Below are positions 23,420-34,834 of a stretch of DNA of 64,000 nt, piece after piece. Under the pieces are notes generated by a model, which was not told the DNA's origin, ran no database searches, and saw only the letters and a list, made by a program, of their open reading frames with translations. The stretch's first letter is position 1, and every line of letters starts with the position of its first letter. Both the position numbers and the translations under genes were made by a program. Source of the stretch: Ypsolopha sequella (lineage: Eukaryota; Arthropoda; Insecta; Lepidoptera; Ypsolophidae); the NCBI GenBank assembly GCA_934047225.1, contig OW203990.1:22795045-22859044 (forward strand), given 5' to 3'.

Positions 23420-24790
23420 GGCAATTGCATAAAAGCTGAAAACGAGTCAAGTAAATATTATATCGGTATATGTACGTATAATATATGTAGTATATACTTT
23501 TGATTAGATACGCAATATTGTTATTCTATTCCCGAGATAGCAGCGTCCTTACGCATATAAATTCAGAAAGAAGTATATAATAAGGCTTCCATGAATTTGT
23601 ATTACATTGTTTAAACAGAATTACCTGAAGGCCGTGAATCTTAACGAGACAAAGGCATCATGCTGAAACTACAAACACGTGTATAAGTACAAAGTTACAT
23701 AACGTTTAGTTGAGGTCACACAAAGGGCTGAAAGTATAGACCTACGGTTCTTGGAATCTTATTCGAGGTACGGAACTATATTCTGTTACAATTACTCACA
23801 TCTTATGTAAGGTACAATAAATACAACATGAAAAAAATATCATCTTAGAGATATAGTGTTCGGAGAGGGATAATAATAAAAGTTTCGAAAAACAAATGAA
23901 ACCCCCAGAGAAGTATAGCCCACTGTAATATCACTACCCTCCATATAAAATACTGTACGTCCCACAAAAACACTAAATTACCGACAATAATTTTAACTTA
24001 CCGATAATTGACTATACTGAGTTACGGAAAACATATAGTAAGTACATCCGTGAAATTCTTTTTTAACGCATTGTATAGGCAGTATCAGCACCAGCTTTTA
24101 AACATAATAAAAATACGTTATTAATGACGCTGTATTTTAATTGTCATTATTACGCTGTATTGTATTGCGGCTGATGAGGTTCAGCCAAAATGTAGAAATC
24201 ATACGTTCGCCAAAACGGTGGCCAACCTTTAGCTCAATTTTTTTCGTATATATTGTGAATTCTACTAAAACTAGAGACAACAGGCAGTTTGTGTGTTTGG
24301 CGGTGCAAAAAATTTGAACACGTAGCGATCGCAGAAGCTTTTTGCACAGTTGCGTAGCACCAACGTAGCACTCCCGTAGCGGAAATCCGCAGCATTAAAG
24401 TATTCTCTAAAATAATTCACATTCCAAATTTGTTCTCAATTTATCATTTAAAAATCTAATAGTCACAGTAGCAGCGATGAACTTATGTCTATGTATTGCA
24501 GCTACAAGAGTAAATGTTCTCTCATTTACCAGTAAGCTAGGCTCGAAACGACCTTTACCTCCTGGAGTCAAAAAGATACTGTGCTAATGGGGAATTCTGA
24601 ATTATTAAGCCCGCGGCAGGTTCCGTACTTCGCCCGTAATTACATTATACGCTCTTACCTCAGCTTCCACAACCCTACCCCGGGATTTGAGGGAAGAAAG
24701 TAACTGCTTTCATCTTCACATTTCCAAATATGGACGCTAAATTATTCGCGGTAATAACGGCAGCCGAGATTAAACTGAAAAAATTACTAG
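23420..24790. other. Unassigned stretch
   Basis: No gene or clear repeat border seen. It contains a GTAGCACCAACGTAGCACTC near-duplication at 24351-24380. Confidence 0.35.
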
Positions 24791-24964
24791 TAGAGTGCGT
24801 TTCATAAAATAATACCTATGCCGTAATGTTGGCACCAACGACTTCTAAACGAGATGATTGGATAAAACAAAATTGTATGTCTATGGATTGGATGAAATTG
24901 CTGCTACCAACATAACAGCATAGGAGCATAGGAGCATAGGTACTATTCTATGAAACGCACTCTA
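24791..24964. mobile_element. Small MITE with 16-bp inverted ends
   Basis: TAGAGTGCGTTTCATA at the left is mirrored by TATGAAACGCACTCTA at the right. The element is 174 bp. A duplicated TAGGAGCATAGGAGCATAGG tract sits at 24920-24939. Non-coding. Confidence 0.8.
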
Positions 24965-25322
24965 GTTCGCCTCGAACTGTGAACTCGTGATTCGATCTTC
25001 ACCGATTTGGCTCATGTTTAAACTTAAAAATTCTTTTTGTCTCATTTACTCGCCTACCAAATTTCATGACGTTCCGATCAACGATACTCGAGTTATCGTC
25101 GGACAAACATTTATACATACATACAAACGCTAGGTTGCTCAAGTAGACTCGGAGAACTTCGTTCGCTTCGTTCACTCCTTTAATAAGCAGACCTATGAAA
25201 TAAATTCTACACATGGTAGGTTTTAATTTAACTATGAAGTTTAAGATAGAGTCAATAACCGGATTAGGATGAATTCAAATAAGGTACACGCCAAGTCTAC
25301 TTACAGTTTCAAAGAAGGTCAT
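24965..25322. other. Unassigned stretch with repeat-like sequence
   Basis: Contains GAGAACTTCGTTCGCTTCGT, a phrase typical of dispersed insect repeats. No gene is supported, and a candidate upstream PAQR exon here was considered and dropped. Confidence 0.35.
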
Positions 25323-25380
25323 TTGGTAGGGGAGCCCAGCGGGCTAAAAAAATATCATAATCAGGGCGAAAAAGCGATAG

Positions 25381-25683
25381 CTACGCAGATGGAGGCTGAT
25401 GAGAGATTACTGAAAATATATATGATAAGTCCCAGATAGGGGGCTTTTGCACGGGAGGGGGGATTAAAGATGGCTGCCGCTCGTCATCTTTAAAAAAATC
25501 CATTTGCTGCTGTGTGGTTATGTTATTGAGTTTGGTATCATTTTCGTGCAAATCGATGGTGTAGAATTTATTTCTGGTATTCATTTGTATAGTTTTCTTA
25601 GAAATTTTTCGAGAAATTGGCAAAACAATCAAAATGTCACCCATATATTTTTTCTTCCAAGGTATATAACTTTTTTTAGCCAT
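25381..25683 (-). pseudogene. Transposon-encoded relic in the left arm
   Basis: An open frame of 100 codons starting MAKKSYIPWKKKYMGDILIV and ending HQPPSA. Its twin in the right arm is 110 codons. The frame is short, has no catalytic motif I can name, and is identical in layout to its inverted partner, so it is transposon sequence rather than a cellular gene. In-frame differences are mostly single residues plus a 10-codon deletion. Confidence 0.5.
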
Positions 25684-26009
25684 ATGAAAAGCAATAAAAA
25701 AAAATACTCAGATGAAGCTTATTTAATTCCAATCTTTAAAAAAATAAATTATAAGCATCTTGTTATACATCAACATGTTGAAAAAAAATAACGGCGGCAC
25801 CAATAACGACGACACTCTATGAGAAAGGAATGAATATTGTATATCCGTTCTTTCATGTCATTTGATATCATGAGAATTCAATAGGCACTTATAAACTGAT
25901 GATGTAGAACTCATTTCTGGTATTTATTTTTGTAGTTTTAATAGAATATAATAGAAATTTAGCCAAAAATTCAATTATTCTGATTTTTGTTTTTCAGCCT
26001 TCATATCTT

Positions 26010-26523
26010 ATAGAATTAAATGAGACTTGAGGATAATTCATGATTTATATAAAAACGGCTCACCTCAATACGTGTTATGATCGGGAAAGCCGACCAGTTT
26101 CAGCAGATTTAGACTGCCTTCATCTGGGCGAGTAAAGACGTTTACGCGACGACGTTACGCCTCACACTGCGGGCTGCGGCTCGCAGGGCTCGGGATGACA
26201 TCGATGCAGATGGTATTGGTGGTCGGACCGGTAGGGCGTCCGCACAATTAGTTACTTCCGGCCTTGCGTTATATTGGTGTCACTCCGGTAATTAATAACG
26301 CAAGCCCGGAAGTAACTAATTGTGCGGACGCCCTACCGGTCCGACCACCAATACCATCTGCATCGATGTCATCCCGAGCCCTGCGAGCCGCAGCCCGCAG
26401 TGTGAGGCGTAACGTCGTCGCGTAAACGTCTTTACTCGCCCAGATGAAGGCAGTCTAAATCTGCTGAAACTGGTCGGCTTTCCCGATCATAACACGTATT
26501 GAGGTGAGCCGTTTTTATATAAA
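26010..26523. mobile_element. 514-bp hairpin insertion with 12-bp target duplication
   Basis: The direct repeat CCTTCATATCTT flanks it at 25998-26009 and 26524-26535, and the matching place in the right arm (about 28035-28050) has a single copy, proving an insertion. Inside, TTTATATAAAAACGGCTCAC at 26047 is mirrored at the right end, with nearly perfect arms of about 220 bp. The arms are much more GC-rich than the surroundings. Non-coding; the transposon family is unknown. Confidence 0.9.
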
Positions 26524-26807
26524 CCTTCATATCTTCTTGACTGGGATATAATTTGCAATAAAATTAGTCAATAAATTGTTTTTGATGCAAATTCAAAGAA
26601 ATATAAATTTGATTAAGGAACTGATGTGGTGAGGCACGTGATTTAATGCCAAAACCAGAGGTTGGCCCCGTGCACAAACGGTTTCATTGTTTGTATATAT
26701 CGGAAAATTGTATGTATTTGAAAAACACATTGTTTTTATTAGAAACTTTAATCAGCATGAAAATTCGTCAAAAAACCAACAAAAACGGCATTATTTTTAT
26801 TTAAAAC

Positions 26808-27412
26808 TCGTCATCATCATCTTCTTCAGAGTAATAAATATCATCTTGTACACTGTCTTCATTATCTGAAACTTCTGCAATGTCATCAAATCCTTCAGGC
26901 ATATAACTCCCTTCTAGCCAAACTGGCTGATATTTTGCATATTTTATTTGCCATCCTTTGCTTTCTGGCATGGTATTTAAAGGATATGCTATTTCAGCCT
27001 TGTTCCATAATTGACATACAAAATTACATCTTTTATAACTTTTGCAAAAGAGCGTTTTTGTTGGTGGGTATAAGCAAGGGTCTGAATTCTTGATATTTTT
27101 AAAGATATTTTGCCCTTCTTTAGGCTAATTAGCACTTAAAAACTTTTTTGTTCCAGCCATATTAATATCATTGCCTCTTTCTCCATACATTGAGCAAATA
27201 TATTTTTCCAGAATCTTAACAGATTCTGTAGTAGATAAATGTCTTCCTGGAACACTTAATTCATTTGTTTCATGTAAGCGTTTCCAATCATTTATCAAAA
27301 ATTGCTTGAAATTGAGTGCTTTAAAAAATCTTGGGAGCAACGAGATGATCTGTACAGAATCTGTTAAGATTCTGGAAAAATGTACTTGATCAATGTATGG
27401 AGAAAGAGGCAA
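26808..27412 (-). pseudogene. C-terminal relic of a transposase-like protein, left arm
   Basis: Read on the minus strand, 27412-27125 gives KQFLINDWKRLHETNELSVP and ESVKILEKYICSMYGERGND; after a stop the same strand gives PPTKTLFCKSYKRCNFVCQL, YAKYQPVWLEGSYMPEGFDD and the acidic tail ending DDDDEF. The pattern PPT...RCNFVCQLW...PVWLEGSYMPEG resembles the C-terminus of large arthropod transposon ORFs, but I cannot name the family firmly. A stop near 27123 breaks the frame. The right arm has the homologous region (27450-27771, plus strand) with a frameshift. Confidence 0.5.
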
Positions 27413-28367
27413 TAATATTAATATGGCTGGAACAAAAAAGTTTTTAAGTGCTAATTAGCCTAAAGAAGGGCAAAATATCTTTAAAAATATCAAGAATTCA
27501 ATACCCATCAACAAAAAACGCTCTTTTGCAAAAGTTATAAAAGATGTAATTTTGTATGTCAATTATGGAACAAGGCTGAAATAGCATATCCTTTAAATAC
27601 CTTGCCAGAAAGCAACGGATGGCAAATAAAATATGCAAAATATCAGCCAGTTTGGCTAGAAGGGAGCTATGTGCCTGAAGGATTTGATGACATTGCAGAA
27701 GTTTCAGATAATGAAGACAGTGTACAAGACGATATTTATTACTCTGAAGAAGATGATGATGACGAGTTTTAAATAAAAATAATGCCGTTTTTGTTGGTTT
27801 TTTGACGAATTTTCAAGCTGATTAAAGTTTCTAATAAAAACAATGTGTTTTTCAAATACATACACTTTTCCGATATATATAAACAACGAAACCGCTTGTG
27901 CACGGAGCCAACCTCCGGTTTTGGCATTAAATCACGTGCCCCACCACATCAGTTCCTTAATCAAATTTATATTTCTTTGAATTTGCATCAAAAACAATTT
28001 ATTGACTAATTTTATTGCAAATTATATCCCAGTCAAGAAGATATGAAGGCTGAAAAACAAAAATCAGTATAATTGAATTTTTGGGTAAATTTCTATTATA
28101 TTCTATTAAAACTACAAAAATAAATACCAGAAATGAGTTCTACATCATCAGTTTATATGTAAGTGCCTATTGAATTCTCATGATATCAAATGACATGAAA
28201 GAACGGATATACAATATTCATTCCTTTCTCATAGAGTGTCGTCGTTATTGGTGCCGCCGTTATTTTTTTTCAACATGTTGATGTATAACAAGATGCTTAT
28301 AATTTATTTTTTTAAAGATTGGCATTAAATAAGCTTCATCTGAGTATTTTTTTTTATTGCTTTTCAT

Positions 28368-28700
28368 ATGGCTAAAAAAAGTTATATACCTTGGAAGAAA
28401 AAATATATGGGTGACATTTTGATTGTTTTGCCAATTTCTCGAAAAATTTCTAAGAAAACTATACAAATGAATACCAGAAATGAATTCTACACCATCGATT
28501 TGCACGAAAATGATACCAAACTCAATAACCTAACCACACACATGGACGAAATACTAGTCTATGCCACACAGCAGCAAATGGATTTTTTTAAAGATGACGA
28601 GCGGCAGCCATCTTTAATCCCCCCTCCCATGCAAAAGCCCCCTATCTGGGACTTATCATATATATTTTCAGTAATCTCTCATCAGCCTCCATCTGCGTAG
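28368..28700 (+). pseudogene. Transposon-encoded relic in the right arm
   Basis: Inverted twin of 25381-25683: 110 codons beginning MAKKSYIPWKKKYMGDILIV with the extra segment HMDEILVYA that the left arm lacks. No recognised domain. It ends in a stop before the terminal inverted repeat. Confidence 0.5.
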
Positions 28701-28758
28701 CTATCGCTTTTTCGCCCTGATTATGATATTTTTTTAGCCCGCTGGGCTCCCCTACCAA

Positions 28759-29362
28759 TTGCTAAGGGGCCCGATACAAAGGCATTTCACTACTATGCTT
28801 TAGAAATTAAAACCACGTGAGGAATTCAAAGAATCCAAACCTATAAAATATTACTGCTCATGAATGTCAGAAGTTTAATCGAAAGTCGTCTTACGTTAAA
28901 ATAATTGGAATATCCGAGTACGTTACCGTTGGAATGGCACGCAAATGCCCTAATTCTCCACCGTTAACATTCACTTTCATTCCGCCAACATTTATGTACA
29001 CAAACCCTTCTCAGGATTCTTTCATGGCTATGTTGCCTTACTTACATATTGAAATTATGTATATCTTGCATTAGAGTATAATTTTCCGTGAACACAAAGC
29101 TATTCTTGTTTTATTTTGCGTTTATATTACTAACAGATATTATTTAAACACTCGTTCATTACAATATAGCAGTTAAGGCCTACTAGTGTAGTTGCAATTA
29201 TTATGTACATTTTACACTGAGCTCGTCTTCTGTAGATATTAGTTAATTTTTAAGGTTTTTAACTGCCTTGATTAATTAGTTATTGCTAAGTACAAAACTT
29301 TTTGAATTTTTGAAAAACCGAATTATTGTTACCGAATCTAGCGATAGCGATATTTATCACTT
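28759..29362. other. Unassigned stretch
   Basis: No gene or repeat border recognised. Confidence 0.35.
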
Positions 29363-29366
29363 TTAA

Positions 29367-29787
29367 GGCGATATGTAAAAGTTTTAGCATCCCTGTTACT
29401 CGATATGCGAAAAAACCCTCAGTGCGAGAGGGACAGATTCGAAGAAAAGTAGCAAAAAGTCGGTTGTTTATTAATTTAAAATGTACTAAGTTGCTATCAA
29501 AATTTTATTTGACCAGGTTCTAGATTCTATTAAAACCCATCTAATAAAATATAATTTCAGTCCATATGTCATTCCAAATTGTCAAACCAGGAGAATTGGT
29601 GTCGAAAAAGAAAGGTGTCATTTCAATAAATATTTGTATCGAGCCGAATTGCTCCCATTGCGTTTCTGTTTTAACAGGTCCCTAGAAAAAGATTCCAAAA
29701 ATAATATACTATTTTATCAAAATAATACATTATTTACTGAAGTAGATATGCGAGTTCTAAAAGTGTCGATTTTTTTTCCGTAGCGCC
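29367..29787 (-). mobile_element. TTAA-type MITE, complete copy
   Basis: TTAA at 29363-29366 and 29788-29791. The outer bases are GGCGATATG and GTAGCGCC, the reverse orientation of 4303-4719. It contains CCCTCAGTGCGAGAGGGACA and AAACCAGGAGAATTGGTGTC. Confidence 0.82.
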
Positions 29788-30009
29788 TTAATATGAAATC
29801 GTGTCGCATGACATCACGGTACATGCCGTTAAGCTTACTTTGATTGGCAATAACTTCGTATTTTTTCGAGATACCTATCAAAAAAAGTTATTTTTCTACT
29901 GTTTTTACCTTTTTAAACGCAATTTATTTTCATAAAAATCTTCATATAGGAGTCGAGCCCATTGCAATGATCATAAATGAGGAAAGCGGCGCGCAGCGGA
30001 GATGACTGA

Positions 30010-30108
30010 ATAAACACTTTATTGCACAGAAAATTGAAATAAAAACACAGAGTACAGACTAACAGAAGGCCCTTATTCCTCAAAGAAATTTCTTCCAGTC
30101 AACCGAAT
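30010..30108 (-). repeat. LINE 3' tail
   Basis: TAAACACTTTATTGCACAGA followed by GAAATTTCTTCCAGTCAACC resembles the tails at 43780-43910 and 61684-61810. It would be the 3' end of a minus-strand retroelement. Confidence 0.55.
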
Positions 30109-31514
30109 GTACTAAGAAAATGAAAATACTTGGCATTTTTTTGCAACGAGAGAATGCATGAATGAATGTTTATTTGCCAGAGTATGCGTATTACAAGTTT
30201 ATAAATTGAAAAATAACAGTGTCAGCATAATCAACCGTAAAAACAGTATGCAAAAAATATCGCTTATTAAGTTATAAACTAAGTATGTTGTTAGTTACAT
30301 TATTAAATTACATTACAAAATTAACACGATAAATTCAACAGTCTTTTATTTAGTGTAAAAATATTTTTATTTAGTTTTGTTTGTAACATATTTATCTTTA
30401 GCAGTTTAGTTTGTTTAAGTTTATCGTTTTTTATAGGATTATTTTACTTAAGGTGTTGTTGTCTACCATTATAATGCACGATAAATTACATTTACAAAAA
30501 TTTACATGATTAATATCTACAAGCTATTATAATATTATATGTCCATAAATTCATTAATTGTATAAAAAGTATTTTCATTGAGCCAGATACATAGTAGATA
30601 TTTAAATAAGTTAAATGGAAGTTCCTTTATTTACTTAGGAATATTATTAAATACCTTTATAGCCACACGGTAGCAGCTCGTTTGAAACAATGAAGATTTC
30701 ATAATTGGCACAATTAGTCTCTGTTTATTTCTCATGTTACATTTATAGTGATCTTCTGCCGTTTTAAACAATAAACGAGAAAAATATTTCCTCCAAGTGT
30801 AATATTTAAAAATAGTTTACTACATACCGCATACGGCGCGCCTTAAGGCCCTGCCATTCCAAAATGAGCATTTTGTTTAATTAATATTGTCTGTTCAATA
30901 TCTCATTCAAAAACAAGTTAAATATATGTTACAATAGAGGATATACTCCAAACACAAGTTGATCTAAAAACGTAATTGAGTAAACTTCACTCAATAGAAA
31001 AAAATCACAAAGTAAGCTCGTCAAATTGCGAATAAATGTGTTTATAGCAAAGGTGTTCAACGGAGAGAATTAAAACTTTTCCTGAATTTTCTTTACAAAT
31101 AACTAAAGACACTTATCGACCCATTTTTATCTATTTCTCAATACTTTTTCAGAAATTCCAGAAAAACCTCGCAAATTCACCGATTATGCGTGCTCGCAGC
31201 GCACGAAGCGAGCGTTCTAATGTAGACTTTCTGACAATATCATTGAGTTCAAAATTACTTAATACGATTATTGTGTTGGATGCGTAGGGTCTTAAATACT
31301 GTCTCGGACTATACCTTACGACTAAAACCACAAATATCAGGAGATATGGTAAGGTGTCGTGGCGAGACCACAATGTCGATCGATAAAGATGTGATATTAT
31401 GTTGTGTGGTCCGTGGCACTGGCTAATGTTTGGCGCGTCACCTTCTTTTTGCATGTGCACTATTATATAGTGTGCGACAGAGATATGAGTATAAGTGTGC
31501 CGTACATATAGTTC
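30109..31514. other. Unassigned AT-rich stretch
   Basis: No gene is supported. The minus frame at 31149-31460 has no recognised motif and no splice context. Confidence 0.35.
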
Positions 31515-32240
31515 TTAGGGTTCCGTAGTCAACAAGTAACAACAAGGAACCCTTATAGTTTTGCCATGTCCGTCTGTCTCTCCGCGGCTTCATTTAGAGA
31601 CTATTAGTACTAGAAAGCTGTAATTTGGCATGGGTATACATATTTATTACGTCGATAAAGTGGTACAGCAAAATTTTGAAAAGTTTTTTTTTTAGAGTAC
31701 CTTCCCTACACGTAAAGTGGGGATGACTTTTTTTTTCTCGTCTGTCCCCTAGTGTCATTGGATAGGTAATTTAAAAATATTGGGGGTGTGAGAAAACCAT
31801 TTTTCGAACCAGCGTTCATTTTGCGAAATATTAAGCTTAAAAGTGTTAATTTTTGTTAGAGTCAAGTTCCCCCCCCCCCCCCCCCCCCCCTGCCAACGAA
31901 ACGGTTGTATTTGGAGACGTGAAAAAAATCACGGCAGTAGTATACATAACGAAATTAAAAGGAACACTATCACAGCTAAGTAGGCTTTACAAGTTAACGA
32001 GTACAAATCGCGCCAAACTTTTAGTCCCCTCTAAACACGGGGCGATTCGCATCAGCAGGAACAAAATGTATGGGCCGTTCTTGGGAAGAGCAACTTCCGA
32101 GCGTACTAGAAGTTTGGCGCGATCTGTATTAGTCGACTAACTTATAAAATGTACTTGGAGAAGAAGTCCGCATATTGTGCAGGGCAACTACGGAGCCCTA
32201 CACTGCGCGTGGCCCGACACGCACTTGGCCGGTTTTTTTC
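31515..32240 (+). repeat. Dispersed repeat family R2, copy 2 with poly-C tract
   Basis: Direct relative of 12976-13692: TTAGGGTTCCGTAGTCAACA at the left and GACACGCACTTGGCCGGTTT at the right. The C run is 22 residues (31869-31890) versus 15 in the other copy. The 95-codon frame starting MLESSSPPPPP stops after LVD where the first copy stays open, so neither is a maintained gene. Confidence 0.78.
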
Positions 32241-33265
32241 ATGTTTATGTCAGTGAAATAAGTGGGACGAAACGTGAAGACATCTGAGCACGAACAGTTA
32301 GAGTTATAGGGCAGATCTCCTGACATCAGTGCTCAGGACTAATACAGATACAGTCTTAGTATTCTTTGTTGCTGAATCTTCACTCGTCAAGCTGTCTCCC
32401 CTGCTTTCATACCAGGGGCTCTACCGCGTAATTCTCATTTGTATCAACTTCAAGCAAATGCATGCGAAATTCAATGCGTGCAAAACAGATGGCATGTTAG
32501 GCGGGCGTCGTCGCACGCACGTCAAATTTCAATCTCAAGTTGATGTTGATGAAAATGAGAATTACGCGGTAGACCCACTGAATAAGAAAACATAATCTAT
32601 TGTGTGAATTTGCATGGTGTAAACATCATGCTTGCCACAGACCAAAAAGTTATTAGACGTCGTAAGGTGGGCAAACCTTTTTCCCTCCCCGCACTACCCC
32701 GCACCCTGGCAATGGTTTATGAGATGTCTAATAGCTAACTGGTCTGTGATACATGCACACAAAGAGTAACAGCTACTAACACTAACATGCACATTTGCAC
32801 ATGCGAGCTTATTTTGACCTATTTTATAGGGTATGACGTAAGTACGTGAAGCCGTATACCAATAAGACATTACGATCGTACGTGAAATTGGTACTAAAAT
32901 TATTCTGATTTCAAAACCGTTATACGGATCGGTAACGTTAACGATGCTCCTAAGCATCTTTCTAAAAATATAAAATATACAAACGGTGTTCTACATCCCA
33001 GTCATGGAATTGATTTTTGTGTAAAAAATATTTATGTGATAAACTATTTATCTCTCAGGTTTACCTCAGTGTTTTTCTTCACCATTTAGCAATTAGTAAG
33101 TAGACGTATGCAAATACAATTCACACAAATTTGAAAAAAAATATCATATCGACCGGCATGATTCGAATACGGATCTCAAGATTGATCGTCCTATGAAATC
33201 CGCATATGAAAGCCGCTTCCATGAAGTAATTCAAATCAATCGACTCATATAGCTCGACTTTGTGT
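32241..33265. other. Unassigned stretch
   Basis: No gene is supported. The frames at 32329-32595 and 32694-32957 lack recognisable domains and splice evidence. Confidence 0.35.
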
Positions 33266-33475
33266 AAATGACGTGGGCAGAACGTAGAATTGGGCAGATC
33301 GTAAAGTATGAAATCGAAAATCTTTCATCAAAAGTCAAAAATAGGACGACGACGAGCGGAGCGAGGAGGAAGCGTGTTAGGTTTATTACCTAATTGATTA
33401 AATTTTTATATACCCATTTTTATATACCCATGGTTAGATCATGATATGCCTAGTTCTACGATCTGTCGACGACAT
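33266..33475 (+). mobile_element. MITE-like repeat, relative of 40968-41207
   Basis: Shares GCAGATCGTAAAGTATGAAA, GACGAGCGGAGCGAGGAGG, GATCATGATATGCC and TTCTACGATCTGTCGACGAC with 40968-41207. The second copy shows inverted ends (GTCGTCGGCAAATCGTAGAA and TTCTACGATGTGCCGACGA). Confidence 0.7.
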
Positions 33476-33699
33476 AAATACCTTTAGCGAGACCATACAA
33501 AGCGGTTATTCCCCTGACTGACACACCTGCCGCCGCCGCCGTCTCGACTCTCCACACAAAAGGAGATGCTAGCCTCTGACTGCTGGTGCAGTGATCTGAC
33601 CCTCGTACCATGATAATCATGTGTAGTTGCATTTTATAACAGAAGTCATACATTTTAGTCTAATTTCCCACAACCCAGGGAATCCTAATCTGGGGATTA

Positions 33700-33812
33700 G
33701 AGTAAATTATATTGTATTATATTGTATTAATTGTATTAATTATATTAATATTGTAAAATATTATATTATATTATAATCATAATATCATATATCATAATAT
33801 TATATATATTGT
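33700..33812. repeat. AT-only low-complexity tract
   Basis: Repeated TATATTGTATTA and TATTATA blocks with almost no G or C, about 230 bp upstream of the PAQR exon. Confidence 0.8.
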
Positions 33813-34042
33813 AAAAGACACATTTGTCAAACAACGGAGTAATAGTGCATAAAAATATTTTTGTATTTTTTGGTTGCAAATAAACATATTTTCATTTTCA
33901 TTTTCATGTCGAAAAGTATCGTTTTCTAAAATTAAGTGTCATAATACTAAGGGGTGGCCGGGTTCATGAACCGCTTTGCATCGTTTCGCTGAGTACCCTT
34001 AAAAATATAAATAAAGTGAATGATTGTATGTGTATGTCGCAG

Positions 34043-34261
34043 GGGTGTCGCTGGTGTTCATGATGATGGTGCTGCCAGGCCTGCTGCCGTGGGGCGGCGG
34101 CGGCGCCTGGTTTCTCTCGCTGTGCCACCTGCTCGGAGCCCTGGCGCCCTGGCTGGGCTCCTTCCTCTACCATCTCTTCATGAACCACGCGAGTGGCGAG
34201 CAGCTCTACCATCGGCTGCTGCAACTCGACATGCTTGGCATTTGGGTCTCTCAGAGCATAG
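34043..34261 (+). CDS. PAQR4-like: PAQR4-like receptor, internal exon (TM2-TM3 and SxxxH...H motif)
   Basis: This internal exon encodes 73 residues of a PAQR (progestin/adipoQ receptor, hemolysin III-like) seven-transmembrane protein. It starts after a CGCAG acceptor and ends at ATAG|GTATG, phase 1 on both sides. Visible segments: a hydrophobic helix VSLVFMMMVLPGLLPW, a second helix FLSLCHLLGALAPWLGSFLY, the family motif SFLYHLFMNH (Ser and His of the conserved membrane metal site), then LYHRLLQLDMLGIW with the conserved Asp. Spacing and the sequence YHLFM...YxRLLxLDM fit PAQR4 better than other PAQRs. PAQR4 is reported in mammals as a Golgi protein acting on ceramide or sphingolipid metabolism; that role in insects is inference. 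The exon is GC-rich in AT-rich surroundings. The upstream exon, expected to end just before Gly of a YTHG-like motif, was not found. Minus-strand and other-frame open frames here are shadows. Confidence 0.9.
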
Positions 34262-34544
34262 GTATGAAAATACATATTTACTTTGGGTTTTATTATCGGT
34301 ACGCAGTCGTGTCGAATAGGGGAGTCGATGTTCACCATCTTTATTTTATTTTACTGCCAATGGTACGTAATTAAGTATATTGTCTTAGGATAAGCACCTT
34401 ATCCTAAATATATTTCATATTTACTGCCATTACGTGATTAAGCAGATGGAAGAAAAAGCAAACGGTTTAAGTCATTTTCGGCCCTGGTCGAAATCAGCGA
34501 TAAATTAAAGATACGGCATTTCGGCCACAACATCATTTGTAATG

Positions 34545-34700
34545 GGTAGTGATTATGTGATTAATCATGTAGCGGGTCGCCATGAGTAATTGTTGCGTGA
34601 CGAGCTGTGTGACTACAGCACGCACCACGTGACGGGGGGAGACGTCAGGATGCCTTCGGGACCTCCTGGAGTCACGTGAGCCCACCTCATCCTGACTAGA
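34545..34700. other. GC-richer insertion-like block, possibly a solo-LTR piece
   Basis: Starts near TGTAGCGGGTCGCCATGAG and includes CACGTGACGGGGGGAGACGT and GGAGTCACGTGAGCCCACCT. Its base composition differs from the flanks. TG at the start hints at an LTR, but no matching end or duplication is certain. No coding frame. Confidence 0.25.
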
Positions 34701-34834
34701 TTACACATCCGAGTAATATTGTTATCGGTTATAAGTTGTAATTAGGGTTATATTAATTATTAGTACATTATAAATATATATAAATAAATAAATAATAAAG
34801 TAAATAAATAAATAATTACATCTGAGGCCAGTAA

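Larger units (their letters stand above)
25323..28758. mobile_element. 3.4-kb inverted dimer (palindrome) of a DNA transposon
   Basis: The left arm (25323-27230) is the reverse complement of the right arm (27352-28758), with about 120 bp between. The outer ends are TTGGTAGGGGAGCCCAGCGG and its complement. Each arm carries the same two coding relics: one starting MAKKSYIPWKKKYMGD near the outside and one ending in acidic EDDDDEF nearer the centre. The left arm has a 514-bp hairpin insertion and a deletion of about 30 bp relative to the right (MDEILVYA codons). It is probably a tail-to-tail rearranged or foldback-type DNA transposon. Superfamily not determined. Confidence 0.85.

Noticed and set aside
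25150..25207. Possible upstream PAQR exon ending in STHG before a GT
   Set aside because: The preceding residues do not match the expected LHNE..NIYTH motif, and the sequence belongs to a common dispersed repeat phrase.
26005..26535. The GC-rich hairpin as a structured RNA gene
   Set aside because: The target duplication and empty site show that it is a mobile insertion.
33964..34338. 124-codon minus-strand frame
   Set aside because: Shadow of the PAQR exon; the plus strand has the family motifs and correct splice sites.
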